This document shows positions 51,282 to 60,167 of a stretch of 64,000 nt of DNA, piece by piece. Position 1 is the stretch's first letter. Every line of letters starts with the position of its first letter. Under the pieces are notes generated by a model that saw only the letters and a program-made list of their open reading frames with translations, had not been told where the DNA came from and did no database searches. The DNA lies in contig JADJLX010000005.1 in NCBI GenBank assembly GCA_016709865.1, positions 1,426,001-1,490,000 of the forward strand, given 5' to 3'. The DNA comes from Bacteroidales bacterium (GTDB lineage Bacteria > Bacteroidota > Bacteroidia > Bacteroidales > VadinHA17). The position numbers and the translations under genes are program-made.

Positions 51282-51398
51282 TGCTGGGTGCTGGGTCCTG
51301 GGTACTGGGTACTGGTACACTTTCACCTTTGAATTTTGAACTTTGAACCTTGAACTTCACCCAGCGCCTAGCACCCAGCACTCAGCACCCATCACCCA
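51282..51398. repeat. Composite inverted repeat: CTGGGTG arm, TTTGAAC heptamers, CACCCAGC arm
   Basis: Left arm 51282-51317 repeats the GCTGGGTG word; the centre 51325-51357 is a period-7 run (TTTGAAT, TTTGAAC, TTTGAAC, CTTGAAC); the right arm 51358-51398 repeats CACCCAGC and GCACCCAGCA words. Arms are reverse complements, so this 151-base spacer is nearly all repeat and could fold into one long hairpin. Confidence 0.8.
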
Positions 51399-51402
51399 AT
51401 TA

Positions 51403-52761
51403 TCACTTCAGGAAAACCTCCAGAACCGGAATCTCCATTTGCGGTTTCAACACTGGTAAGGATAGTGTCAGATCATTTTTTGCATCATCTCTTCCTGCCC
51501 TGAACCTGATCTCTGAGGCATCGTGAAGAAACTGGACATATTTCACCTTATCACCCATATCAGGAAGTGTCATGCTGCCCATCGGGTATGCCAGAAGATG
51601 AACATATAGCCTTCGGGTAACAGGATTATATGTAAGAAGTGTATTGGCCGGAACTTTAAATTCAGTAGGAGGAGCTTCAGTACATCCGTATATCGATCTG
51701 TTATTGTATTTCATCCACTGTCCCATACCCGTAAGTCTGTCCTGTGCTCTTGAATCAAATACCCCACGGGCTGTCGGGCCAACATTCAACAGAAGGTTAC
51801 CGCCTTTACTCACCGATTCTATGAGAAGTTCAAGAAGCTGTGCCTGGCTTTTCCAGGTATTCTCATCACGATAGTAGCCCCATGAGCCGGAGAATGTCTG
51901 GCATGTCTCCCATGCAACTCTTTTGCCATTTATCTCAGGCCACTTTGCTACCTTAACCTGTTCAGGTGTAGTAAAATCCCAGCCGCCTTCAACATCGCGC
52001 AGGTCGAGACGATCGTCAACGATTATGCCCGGCTGAAGGGAGCGGGCAAGTTTTAACAGGTTTTCAGAATCCCAGTCAGCACGTCCCTTGCCGTTTTTAC
52101 CCGGGAAAGAAAAGTCAAACCAGATAATACTTATTTCGCCATAGTTGGTTAGCAATTCACGAACCTGATTTTTCATATATTCCTGATACTTCTTCATATC
52201 CTTTCCCTTGTTCAGTCTGATATAAGCAGTATCTGATGTCTGACGCTGGGGATGATTACTGTCGATAGTATAATCGGGATGATGCCAGTCTATTAATGAG
52301 TAATAGAAACCTACCTTGAGTCCTTCTGCCCTGAAAGCCTCAACATATTCCTTAATAAGGTCTTTACCATAAGGTGTATTAGTAGATTTGTAATCTGTAA
52401 ACTTAGAATCGAAGAGGCAGAATCCCTCATGATGTTTTGCTGTAAGGACAACATATTTCATACCGGCAGCTTTCGCCATTTTTGCCCATTCATGGGGATC
52501 GTACATATCGGGATTGAACATCTCGAAGTACTTCTGATACTGCTCATTAGTCATGCGCTCTGCATTCTTCACCCATTCGTGACGGGCCGGTAAAGCATAT
52601 AAACCCCAGTGGATAAACATGCCAAACCTGGCATCGGTCCACCACTTCATCCTTTGGGCTTTCTGAGCTTCCGTTTCTTTTGGAAGCTGGGCATTTGCAA
52701 ACTGAGGTGTGAATAGTGTTGCAAGGAATACAAGAATTGTAAAAATGGTCTTTGTTTTCAT
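51403..52761 (-). CDS. Secreted GH29 alpha-L-fucosidase (second)
   Basis: A 452-residue GH29 enzyme. I use the ATG at 52761 (MKTKTIFTILVFLATLF signal to FANAQ). Motifs: GMFIHWGLYALPARHEW, YVVLTAKHHEGFCLFDS and IIWFDFSFPG with nucleophile D216, then WGYYRDENTWKS and GGNLLLNVGPTARG. The different active-site neighbourhood from 42377-43771 suggests another linkage or acceptor preference. It follows the Fe-alcohol dehydrogenase with a 37-base gap in a run of MFS transporter, ABM and dehydrogenase genes, which may handle the released fucose. Confidence 0.93.
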   Translation of the reverse strand: MKTKTIFTILVFLATLFTPQFANAQLPKETEAQKAQRMKWWTDARFGMFIHWGLYALPARHEWVKNAERMTNEQYQKYFEMFNPDMYDPHEWAKMAKAAGMKYVVLTAKHHEGFCLFDSKFTDYKSTNTPYGKDLIKEYVEAFRAEGLKVGFYYSLIDWHHPDYTIDSNHPQRQTSDTAYIRLNKGKDMKKYQEYMKNQVRELLTNYGEISIIWFDFSFPGKNGKGRADWDSENLLKLARSLQPGIIVDDRLDLRDVEGGWDFTTPEQVKVAKWPEINGKRVAWETCQTFSGSWGYYRDENTWKSQAQLLELLIESVSKGGNLLLNVGPTARGVFDSRAQDRLTGMGQWMKYNNRSIYGCTEAPPTEFKVPANTLLTYNPVTRRLYVHLLAYPMGSMTLPDMGDKVKYVQFLHDASEIRFRAGRDDAKNDLTLSLPVLKPQMEIPVLEVFLK

Positions 52762-52798
52762 ATTGGTTGGGTTAGTTACAATTATTTTCAGGTATATT

Positions 52799-53974
52799 TT
52801 AGTCAAGCCTTCTTGTTAAAATTTCAGCAAGATCAACTGCATCTAATTTAGCCGGATTATTCTTATTATCAGTAGTTGAACAAATAATATCAATATCTTT
52901 TTCTTCAATGCCGTATTCCCGCAATCCTGCTAATTTCAGATCCTGTGTCATCTGATGCAGATATTCTATAAATCCATCTGTGTAGTATTTATCAGACTTA
53001 CCTTTCTCGCCAAGAAACAACTTACCCAGAGCAGTATATTTCTTGAGGGCAACTTCGCTATCTGAGGCCCTTCTGAGCTTTCTGACGGTAACCTCATTTG
53101 AGACGGCCATAAGAGTTCCGCATACCAGTCCGTGTGAAATATTGTACATTCCGCCGACTGAAGAGGCAAATCCATGAACTGCACCCAGACCTGCATTGGC
53201 AAGGCATATTCCGGAGGTGAGCGCTGCAAACGACATACCTGTCCTTGCTTCAATATTACCTCCGTCGACATAACTTTCTCTAAGTGAAGTTTTTATCTGC
53301 TTAAGTCCTTCATATGCAAGGGCATCGGTATATTCATTTGACTTTACAGAGAGGAAAGCTTCTGTAAGCTGCGTAAAACAGTCCATGCCGCTGGCAGCTG
53401 TTATATCAGGCGGGCAACTAATAGTGAGTTCAGGATCAACCAGAGCAACATCAGGCACAAGATTATCATGACGGAGTGATCGCTTAAAACCATCCTTCCC
53501 AACCCTTGATAAAACAGCATTCTTTGTGGCTTCACTTCCGGTACCGGAGGTAGTGGGCACAGCTATAAAAGGGAGTTTTGTGCCCGGATGTTCCTTATTA
53601 CCTATTACCTCCAGGTAATCAATAACCGATCCGGTTTTATACATCATCGCTGAAACTGCTTTCCCTGCATCTATAACACTTCCCCCTCCTATAGCAATAA
53701 CCGAACTGAATTCATCCGTGCTGCAATCAGAAACGATCTGATCAATCATTTCAGGAGATGGTTCACCGGGAATTGTAATATGTTTATATCTTATCTTCTT
53801 TCCCTGAAGTGCATCAAGGAGCAACTCACCATCAGAAGATTCTATGAAAGACTTTTTTCCTGTTAATAAAATAACAGAAGGGCCGTTATTGGTTATTACC
53901 GACTGAATCTCAGGCAGCTTACCGCAGCCGAATATTATCTGTGGCAGTCTGGCAAACCTGAAAGAGCTTACCAT
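52799..53974 (-). CDS. Iron-containing alcohol dehydrogenase with altered metal ligand
   Basis: A 391-residue group III alcohol dehydrogenase (lactaldehyde or phosphonoacetaldehyde reductase type). The NAD-binding GGGSVIDAGKAV starts at about residue 96, and metal-ligand D198 is in GMDCFTQL. Normally the second ligand is a histidine four residues later (D-x3-H); here it is Q202. Later histidines remain in AVHGFASSVGG and MYNISHGLVCG. The His-to-Gln change also occurs in other members as a subfamily trait, so it need not kill activity. Its start overlaps the ABM gene by 7 bases. The fucosidase next door fits lactaldehyde reduction during fucose catabolism, an inference. Confidence 0.87.
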   Translation of the reverse strand: MVSSFRFARLPQIIFGCGKLPEIQSVITNNGPSVILLTGKKSFIESSDGELLLDALQGKKIRYKHITIPGEPSPEMIDQIVSDCSTDEFSSVIAIGGGSVIDAGKAVSAMMYKTGSVIDYLEVIGNKEHPGTKLPFIAVPTTSGTGSEATKNAVLSRVGKDGFKRSLRHDNLVPDVALVDPELTISCPPDITAASGMDCFTQLTEAFLSVKSNEYTDALAYEGLKQIKTSLRESYVDGGNIEARTGMSFAALTSGICLANAGLGAVHGFASSVGGMYNISHGLVCGTLMAVSNEVTVRKLRRASDSEVALKKYTALGKLFLGEKGKSDKYYTDGFIEYLHQMTQDLKLAGLREYGIEEKDIDIICSTTDNKNNPAKLDAVDLAEILTRRLD

Positions 53975-54276
53975 CTCGATGCATCCTGAGGTTCAATAAT
54001 CTTATACTTCACACCTCTTCTGGGTTCTGCCATGAACGGTTCAACAGTATCGCGCCACCTGTTATAGTGCGGTGTAGTTTTGTGATTAGCTGCTGCTGCT
54101 TCGGTTTCATAAGCTTCATACAGCATAAATCTCAGAGGATCATCTGACTGCTGAATCAGATCGAATCTTAAATTACCCTGTTCCTTTACCGATTCCAGAT
54201 GATTGGCAGTTGTTGCATCAATAAAGCTGTTCAGTGCCTCGGCTTTAACATGAATATATACACAGGTGACAATCAT
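53968..54276 (-). CDS. Antibiotic biosynthesis monooxygenase (ABM) domain protein, LsrG-like
   Basis: A 102-residue cytosolic alpha/beta-barrel protein. Visible marks are MIVTCVYIHVKAEAL, HLESVKEQGNLRFDLIQQSDDP, RFMLYEAYETE and HKTTPHYNRWRDTVEPFMAEPR, matching LsrG/YgiN-like quinol monooxygenases. Such proteins modify quinols or autoinducer-type molecules without a cofactor. It overlaps the dehydrogenase start, so expression is coupled, and lies 21 bases after the MFS gene. Role in sugar handling is unproven. Confidence 0.88.
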   Translation of the reverse strand: MIVTCVYIHVKAEALNSFIDATTANHLESVKEQGNLRFDLIQQSDDPLRFMLYEAYETEAAAANHKTTPHYNRWRDTVEPFMAEPRRGVKYKIIEPQDASRW

Positions 54277-54297
54277 ATTTCCTTATTTCCTTATTTA

Positions 54298-55494
54298 TCA
54301 TTCAGCAATTTCAATCTGTTTCTTCTCTTTAAAGAAGAAGATGAAACAGATCAGAACTACCACTGCAATGTAAGCAGGGACAAACCAGATGTTTTTCCAC
54401 TGGTAAACCTGGTTAACAGAGTAATAGGTTGTTACAAAACCTGAGAACCATGTACCAATGAACATACCCAGTCCGTATGTCACAAAGGTGAACAGACCCT
54501 GGGCTGCATTTTTTATCCTTTCATTTGATTTCTTTTCAGTATACATATATCCGGTTACGAAGAAGAAATCATAACATACGCCATGAAGTATAATACCTGC
54601 GTATAGCATCCAGATGTTGGAATCCATGTTACCAAATGCGAAACAGAGATATCTGACAATCCAGGCCGTCATACCAATCAGGAGCATCTTTTTTACACCA
54701 ATCCTGTTAAACAGAAATGGTATAGCAAGAATAAAGAGAGCCTCCGACATCTGTCCCATTACCATCTTACCTGCTGTGTTCTCCATGCCTGACTGATTCA
54801 GATAAAGGTTTGCAAATCCGAAATAGAACGAAAGCGGGATACATACGAAAATAGCAGCTACAAAAAATATTAGATATGACCTGTCTTTGAACAACACCAG
54901 AGCATCAATTCCAAGTATTGATTTTGCAGAGGCAGCAGTCCTGGCCAGAGGAGGTGTATCAGGAAGCATGAAACTGAACACACCAAGGGCAAAAGAGACA
55001 ATGGCTGCCATATAAAATGTAAGAGGAGTCTGTTCTATGCCCAGAATTGCAATCATAAAACCGGCTATTACCCAGCCTACCGTACCAAAAACCCTTACGA
55101 GAGGGAACTGTTTTCCGGGGTCCTGCATCTGTCTGAATGCAACACTATTGGAGAGCGCAATAGTGGGCATATAGGCGAGGGAATAGAGAAGAATAACCCA
55201 GTAGAACGGGGCATTTGCTGTAACTTTTGAAGCCATAATGAGTAGTATTCCTCCCAGAATATGAAGCAATCCCATTACTTTCTGGGCAGCAAAGAACCTG
55301 TCAGCAATCATACCTACAAAGAATGGAGATATCATTGTAGCAATGGCAAGGGCTGAGTACGCGGCACCAATCTGTATCCCTGACGAACCCAGAAACTTCG
55401 TCATAAATGTTCCCATTGTTACATACCATGAGCCCCAGATATAATACTGAAGGAACATCATAAGCGAAAGGATCAGAGTGGTTTTAGTTTTCAT
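54298..55494 (-). CDS. MFS sugar/nucleoside permease (NupG-like)
   Basis: A 398-residue inner-membrane transporter, twelve predicted helices. I chose the ATG at 55494 (MKTKTTLILSLMMFLQYYIWGSW) over an earlier in-frame start. Features resembling nucleoside:H+ symporters are YYIWGSWYVTMGTFM, FFVGMIADRFFAAQKVMG and RVFGTVGWVIAGF. It is not the FHS-family FucP. First gene of the run ABM, alcohol dehydrogenase, fucosidase; it would import the sugar or nucleoside used by them. Confidence 0.9.
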   Translation of the reverse strand: MKTKTTLILSLMMFLQYYIWGSWYVTMGTFMTKFLGSSGIQIGAAYSALAIATMISPFFVGMIADRFFAAQKVMGLLHILGGILLIMASKVTANAPFYWVILLYSLAYMPTIALSNSVAFRQMQDPGKQFPLVRVFGTVGWVIAGFMIAILGIEQTPLTFYMAAIVSFALGVFSFMLPDTPPLARTAASAKSILGIDALVLFKDRSYLIFFVAAIFVCIPLSFYFGFANLYLNQSGMENTAGKMVMGQMSEALFILAIPFLFNRIGVKKMLLIGMTAWIVRYLCFAFGNMDSNIWMLYAGIILHGVCYDFFFVTGYMYTEKKSNERIKNAAQGLFTFVTYGLGMFIGTWFSGFVTTYYSVNQVYQWKNIWFVPAYIAVVVLICFIFFFKEKKQIEIAE

Positions 55495-55539
55495 AGCGTC
55501 TTTTTTACACGTATAAATATACAAAAACTGATTAAATTA

Positions 55540-56271
55540 TCATCTCGATACCACATGAAAACAACCCTGCTGCTTCTCATAAGTTGCCCAGCATTTCTTT
55601 TCCTGACGAAGCTGCCAGATAACTTCTGCAAGAGCCTCCTTCATATACCATTTATCGCACTCTGTAACAAATACCTTTCTGAATGAGAACCTTGCATAGG
55701 ATATATCAAAAGCATTTCCGTACAGATGGGGACTGTTTTCAGATGAGTTACCGTTTGTCTTTCTTAAACCTTTAAGTTTTTCTGTTGTCCGGGTCATTGA
55801 AGTAACATGCATTTTTGAACCTTTCAATCCGTCCTTTGCTATTTTTTCCTTAAGCCTCTGCCCAATCTCATCCAGAAGTCTTTTGCTGTCCCTGGTAAGA
55901 TAAGGATAGCTGTGTGTCATATCATCGATAACATACAGACTATTGCTTCGCACCCTGAATAATTTATGTGCGGATACCCGTTGTTCAATTTCTTTTTTGT
56001 TACCGCATACGGCAATGCCGCTTGCTTTAGCCTGTGCTGAATAATCTACAATCCTGTCGTTAAGTCTTTTACTGAAATTAACCTGCTGATAATTTTTGCA
56101 TCTCACACTAAAGTATGCCCTCATCATCGCTCTGTTCGACTGCGGAATAAAAACAAATCCGATGATTACCAGCGTTATTATGGTAAGCCATACTTTTAAT
56201 CGGTATTCCTTCCTCAATCTTATTCTGGGGATGCGCATCAGGTCACTTATTTTTTTACGAAAGTATAGCAT
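55540..56271 (-). CDS. DUF5715-like protein with M15/VanY-type zinc motif
   Basis: A 243-residue protein with one N-terminal membrane helix (about 27-43). The C-terminal domain has S180-P-H182-L-Y-G-N-A-F-D189 and a later H239 in CFHVV, the SxHxxGxAxD...H pattern of M15 D,D-carboxypeptidases, which act on cell-wall peptides. Annotated in relatives as DUF5715; activity is not shown. An internal ATG at 56238 is a possible alternative start. It lies divergent from the Gfo/Idh/MocA gene and is followed by the MFS gene after 45 bases. Confidence 0.78.
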   Translation of the reverse strand: MLYFRKKISDLMRIPRIRLRKEYRLKVWLTIITLVIIGFVFIPQSNRAMMRAYFSVRCKNYQQVNFSKRLNDRIVDYSAQAKASGIAVCGNKKEIEQRVSAHKLFRVRSNSLYVIDDMTHSYPYLTRDSKRLLDEIGQRLKEKIAKDGLKGSKMHVTSMTRTTEKLKGLRKTNGNSSENSPHLYGNAFDISYARFSFRKVFVTECDKWYMKEALAEVIWQLRQEKKCWATYEKQQGCFHVVSR

Positions 56272-56355
56272 ACCGATAACAAATCTGAACAGATAAAAAT
56301 GAGTTATTCACATTGGTATGCCATATAATCAACAATGGTATTCCAAAAAATGGGC

Positions 56356-56363
56356 TATTTTTG
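56356..56363 (+). promoter_or_regulatory. Candidate -7 element for the 56388 gene
   Basis: TATTTTTG matches TAnnTTTG and lies 24 bases before the ATG in the divergent spacer. No TTG at the -33 distance. Confidence 0.35.
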
Positions 56364-56387
56364 ATGTGAAATCAGAAACGGATTAAA

Positions 56388-57482
56388 ATGGAACAGAAAA
56401 AAGCTATTGCCGGATTTATAGGAGCCGGGGGAATTGCTAAATCACACATATTTGCCCTCAATTCAATGCACTACTATTACGCTGATGCTCCTGAGGCAGA
56501 ACTCGAAGCTGTCTGTTCAGCAACTGAGAAGAGCAGGAATTCATTCGCTGAGCATTATGGATTCAAAAAAGCTGTTCCGATTGAGGAGTTTGCAGCAAAT
56601 GATAAAATTGATTCTGTGTACATTCTTGGCCCGAATAAAGTTCATTTTGAGCACTTTAAAATGGCAGTTGGGATGCCTTCGGTTAAACGGATCTATATGG
56701 AAAAACCGATATGTTCCACTGTTGAAGAAGAGATGGAGATCATAAGGATATCCCAACAAAATCCGCATCTGAAAATACAAGTAGGATTTCAATATCTTTT
56801 TATACCAAATGTCAGGGAAGCTTATAAACTCTGGAAATCAGGGAAGCTGGGGAGACCGGTTCATTTCGATCTTAAATATTATCATGGTGACTATCTTCAG
56901 AAAGAGTACCGCGATAAAAGGACCAACAGGTTAACACCGGCACCTGACGGGGGTGCAATGGCTGATCTTGGATCACATGCAATTAGTTTCGCCTCGGCCT
57001 TTCTTGGCAATAATCTTAAGATTACCAGCGCAATACAATCGGGTCAGTTTAAAGATGTCCCCGCTGAATCTGACCTCTTCAGTCTGATCACCCTCTACGA
57101 TTCAGCGACAAATGCAGCCGGTACTGTTGCAGCCAGCCGTATCAGTTCAGGAACGGGTGATCTTCTTTGCATGGAACTGTTCGGAGAGAAAGGATGTCTG
57201 AGGTTTTCATCCCACACGCCCGACTATTTTGAATATTATCTCGAAGAAACAGGAAACTGGACAAAGGTCTTAACCGGAAGCAACTACAAGCCTCTTACAA
57301 GTTTCCCTTCAGCTCACGTACCGGCAGGATGGCTTCGATCGATGGTCCATGCTCATTATGTGTTCCTTACAGGGAATGATATCGGATCTCTCATACCTGA
57401 TATTACTCATGGACTGGCCGTGCAGCGATTAGTCAGAGAGACAGCTGAACATCTAACAAGATTCAGGGAATCAGTGTTATAA
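56388..57482 (+). CDS. Cytosolic Gfo/Idh/MocA family oxidoreductase
   Basis: A 364-residue NAD(P)-dependent oxidoreductase without signal peptide, unlike the other two. Rossmann motif GFIGAGGIAKSHIFAL, then YILGPNKVHFEHFKMAV and YMEKPICST with the conserved Lys, and PDGGAMADLGSHAISFA in the substrate domain. It is monocistronic, convergent with the orphan secreted gene and divergent from DUF5715. It may process sugars imported by the MFS transporter. Substrate unknown. Confidence 0.9.
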   Translation: MEQKKAIAGFIGAGGIAKSHIFALNSMHYYYADAPEAELEAVCSATEKSRNSFAEHYGFKKAVPIEEFAANDKIDSVYILGPNKVHFEHFKMAVGMPSVKRIYMEKPICSTVEEEMEIIRISQQNPHLKIQVGFQYLFIPNVREAYKLWKSGKLGRPVHFDLKYYHGDYLQKEYRDKRTNRLTPAPDGGAMADLGSHAISFASAFLGNNLKITSAIQSGQFKDVPAESDLFSLITLYDSATNAAGTVAASRISSGTGDLLCMELFGEKGCLRFSSHTPDYFEYYLEETGNWTKVLTGSNYKPLTSFPSAHVPAGWLRSMVHAHYVFLTGNDIGSLIPDITHGLAVQRLVRETAEHLTRFRESVL

Positions 57483-57496
57483 CGACATATTTTTTC

Positions 57497-58438
57497 CTAT
57501 TTCGGAAGAATTTCAAAATTCATCTTATCAACAACCTGATACAGAATTTTAATGTCACAGAGGGCAGATTCTGAGATTTCAACAAGAAATTTATCATTTA
57601 CAACAAATCTGACACCTGCTCCCTGACAACCATATTCATTCTTCTCCATCACTTCAACGCCTTTGTATTTCCCCTTTATTGTAACAGCTTTTTCATTCGG
57701 ACTCTGAGGTTTAATCATCTCCTCATAATACTCAGGTGCTGCATCGCTTATTATAACGAAAATGTTTGAAGTTTTATCCATGGTCCCATTCTCTCCTCCT
57801 GTACCTCTCTGAAGAAGCTTATTATAACCAACACTTACAGATGTCGGATTATCAGGCATTTGATCAATAGTAACTTCATCCTTTGTATATCCTGCCGGAA
57901 CTTCTGAAGGAAGCGCTTTGATAATTAACTGAGGATCTGTTGATTTAGGATTACCTGATGTTTCAATCCCGAATTCTGAAGTAAAGTGCTGATCTCTATC
58001 TTCTAGTTGAGATTCCGTAATGGAGAACTGAACTCCCTTCAAAGAGGTGTAAACCTCAAACAGTTCAGCTCCTTTCTGTCCCTGAAATTCAACCTCCTTT
58101 AATACAAAGAATTTTATCTTCATGCCCGGGGGCATCTGCTGAAGCAGCATCTCTACCTGTTGTTTCAGAAAAGGAAGTTTTTCAGCCAGACTTTTTGGAT
58201 CAAGCGACTTGATCTTAAGTGTGTTCTCATAAAAAGCGATAACCTTGTCGAAGTTATCCCCCGATACGAAATTACAGCACATCTTGCTGTCTCCTTCTTC
58301 CAGCTCTGTATTCAATACAGCGCCAGGATATACCGGGATAATTCTACCTGACTGAAGCTCATTCTGGCATTTGGCAATCTGAATAGAAAGAAATCCCTGA
58401 AGAATGAGAACAAGAACAATCCTGAAGATTATTTTCAT
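57497..58438 (-). CDS. Secreted protein of unknown family
   Basis: A 313-residue exported protein (signal peptide to about IQIAKCQ). I recognise no family. Visible features are SGRIIPVYPGAVLNTE, a DSKMCCNFVSGDNFDKVIAFYENTL segment that looks like a ligand-binding or VOC-like strand-helix unit, repeated hydrophobic beta stretches, and late cysteines (NEYGCQGAGV, ESALCDIKIL) that could pair with the early CC. Bordered by the Gfo/Idh/MocA gene (15 bases, convergent) and the GT39-like gene. Function unknown. Confidence 0.6.
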   Translation of the reverse strand: MKIIFRIVLVLILQGFLSIQIAKCQNELQSGRIIPVYPGAVLNTELEEGDSKMCCNFVSGDNFDKVIAFYENTLKIKSLDPKSLAEKLPFLKQQVEMLLQQMPPGMKIKFFVLKEVEFQGQKGAELFEVYTSLKGVQFSITESQLEDRDQHFTSEFGIETSGNPKSTDPQLIIKALPSEVPAGYTKDEVTIDQMPDNPTSVSVGYNKLLQRGTGGENGTMDKTSNIFVIISDAAPEYYEEMIKPQSPNEKAVTIKGKYKGVEVMEKNEYGCQGAGVRFVVNDKFLVEISESALCDIKILYQVVDKMNFEILPK

Positions 58439-58495
58439 TACTTAAACTATTAAATTTTAATCTTCCAATTATAATAAAAAATGATAAAATATTTA

Positions 58496-60010
58496 CTATT
58501 CTGTCCTGAGAGTGTCAACTTTATAATTATCTATCAGATAGATGCCTTCTGAAACCATGTTAATCTTAAATGGCGGAGGCAATTCCTTCATATAAACATC
58601 AAGTGCATGCAAATAGACTTTATTGCTTATCCTGAATAAAGAATCCAATGTTACAGGAGAGGTCCATGTAGAAAATGTTTTATAATATATATCATAGAAA
58701 TACTGGTCACCATATACTTCTTTAAGTTTTTCTGAATTGGCATTTCTGGAACGATCTTCTCCGAATTTTATTGCAGCAATTATAGATTTACCTTTGTATG
58801 AGTACACGTTCACTCCATCTGGCATTTCTTTCGAAGTATATTCCGGACTGACCTCATATGTAAAATCATTATAAGAGAGGATGAAGCATACTGCAATAAA
58901 AGGAATGATCAAAAGTATTTTAAATGCCTTCGAAATTTTAAGCATCTCAAGAATTATGAAGATATTGACTGCCAGTGTTGGCAGGAGAGGTATGAAATAA
59001 TGCAGATGAAAATTCTTTAAAACCATGAATAGATATGCTAATTGAACAATTACCAGTTTTATCAAAATCTTAAAATTACCATCAAATTTCCTTCTGATGG
59101 CTAGCAGAGATACAACCAGAAGTGAAAGAATAATTATAAACAGGATAACTGGTTCATCTTTTGCCGTGAGTGATAAATGCTCATATAACAGATTGAAATC
59201 CACAAATCCTTTTGATCCTGTACCGTATATATCTGTATGTCTGATAATATTCAGGTACCAGTCGACCATAATCCGGTAATGACGAAAAATAGGTAAGGTA
59301 AAAAGGATAAATGATGAAAGTGTAATAGTAAGAAAGGCATATTTATTTTTAAATCCCGGAATGAAAAGTAAGGGTAATAAAACCAATGGAATTGTATTAA
59401 TTTTGGTTGCCAGGCAAAATCCTGTAAGAATTGCAATGAGAATAATAAATTTATCTAAAGTAATTATCTGGTTTTTGGCATATTCAAGAGTATAGTCTCC
59501 AAACGACTTATTGAAATAATATTTCAGGAGAAAGAGTATAACAAAAACAATAATGCACCCCAGAAGCACTGGTTCAGGAGAAAGATTCTGAAAAACCCAA
59601 ACGAAAACAAATTTTGAAAAAAAAGGAATTGTCTGAAATAACAGTGAATAGATTATCTCATTAGTCATCCTTAAGATGAAAACTCCCAGAATAAATAACA
59701 AAAGGCAGTTTAAAACAACTAATGTCCATACTATAACCGATGTATAGAAATTTGGATTCTTAAGCACATCAGAAGTAAAGTCATCTTCTGTACTTCTAAA
59801 CAGGTATGTTATTCTCATTATAACAGCCGAATAGATTATAACAGGAGTTCCCGGATTATCATAATGACCAATTGGTCCTCCATGAGCTGCAACATTCAGT
59901 CCATTGAATAAATAGATATAATTAGGATCGGTCCCGAATTCTGTCTTACTATTATGCCCGACATTTATGAGAATAATAAGAGGAATTATCAGAAGCATTA
60001 GGTATTTCAT
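58496..60010 (-). CDS. Multi-pass membrane glycosyltransferase (GT39/ArnT-like)
   Basis: A 504-residue integral membrane protein with about eleven predicted helices (YLMLLIIPLIILINVG, YTSVIVWTLVVLNCLLLFIL, FNFKILIKLVIVQLAYLFMV type segments). The early loop after the first helix has GTDPNYIYLFNG and AAHGGPIGHYDNPGTP with acidic residues typical of GT-C enzymes using polyprenyl-phosphate sugars. A TTG three codons earlier is in frame; I chose the ATG at 60010. It is divergent from the GT2 gene. Together they may make and transfer a lipid-linked sugar to an envelope acceptor. Specificity unknown. Confidence 0.75.
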   Translation of the reverse strand: MKYLMLLIIPLIILINVGHNSKTEFGTDPNYIYLFNGLNVAAHGGPIGHYDNPGTPVIIYSAVIMRITYLFRSTEDDFTSDVLKNPNFYTSVIVWTLVVLNCLLLFILGVFILRMTNEIIYSLLFQTIPFFSKFVFVWVFQNLSPEPVLLGCIIVFVILFLLKYYFNKSFGDYTLEYAKNQIITLDKFIILIAILTGFCLATKINTIPLVLLPLLFIPGFKNKYAFLTITLSSFILFTLPIFRHYRIMVDWYLNIIRHTDIYGTGSKGFVDFNLLYEHLSLTAKDEPVILFIIILSLLVVSLLAIRRKFDGNFKILIKLVIVQLAYLFMVLKNFHLHYFIPLLPTLAVNIFIILEMLKISKAFKILLIIPFIAVCFILSYNDFTYEVSPEYTSKEMPDGVNVYSYKGKSIIAAIKFGEDRSRNANSEKLKEVYGDQYFYDIYYKTFSTWTSPVTLDSLFRISNKVYLHALDVYMKELPPPFKINMVSEGIYLIDNYKVDTLRTE

Positions 60011-60167
60011 AGAAAGCAATTATTTAGAATATAAAATAAATTTAGTCTAATTTTTTTAATTAATTGCAGTGAATTTGAAAATAAATTCATAACTTAGTTT
60101 ACTCACTGTCAGGTATGTTATGAAACATATTTTTAAATATCAGATTAGAAAATAACAGCAAGAAAAA

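Noticed and set aside
51252..51326. Earlier start for the PagL-like protein at 51326
   Set aside because: The extension reads through the composite spacer repeat; the ATG at 51251 begins a signal peptide.
54298..55494. FucP fucose permease
   Set aside because: Sequence marks fit the NupG-like nucleoside permease family and not the FHS family.
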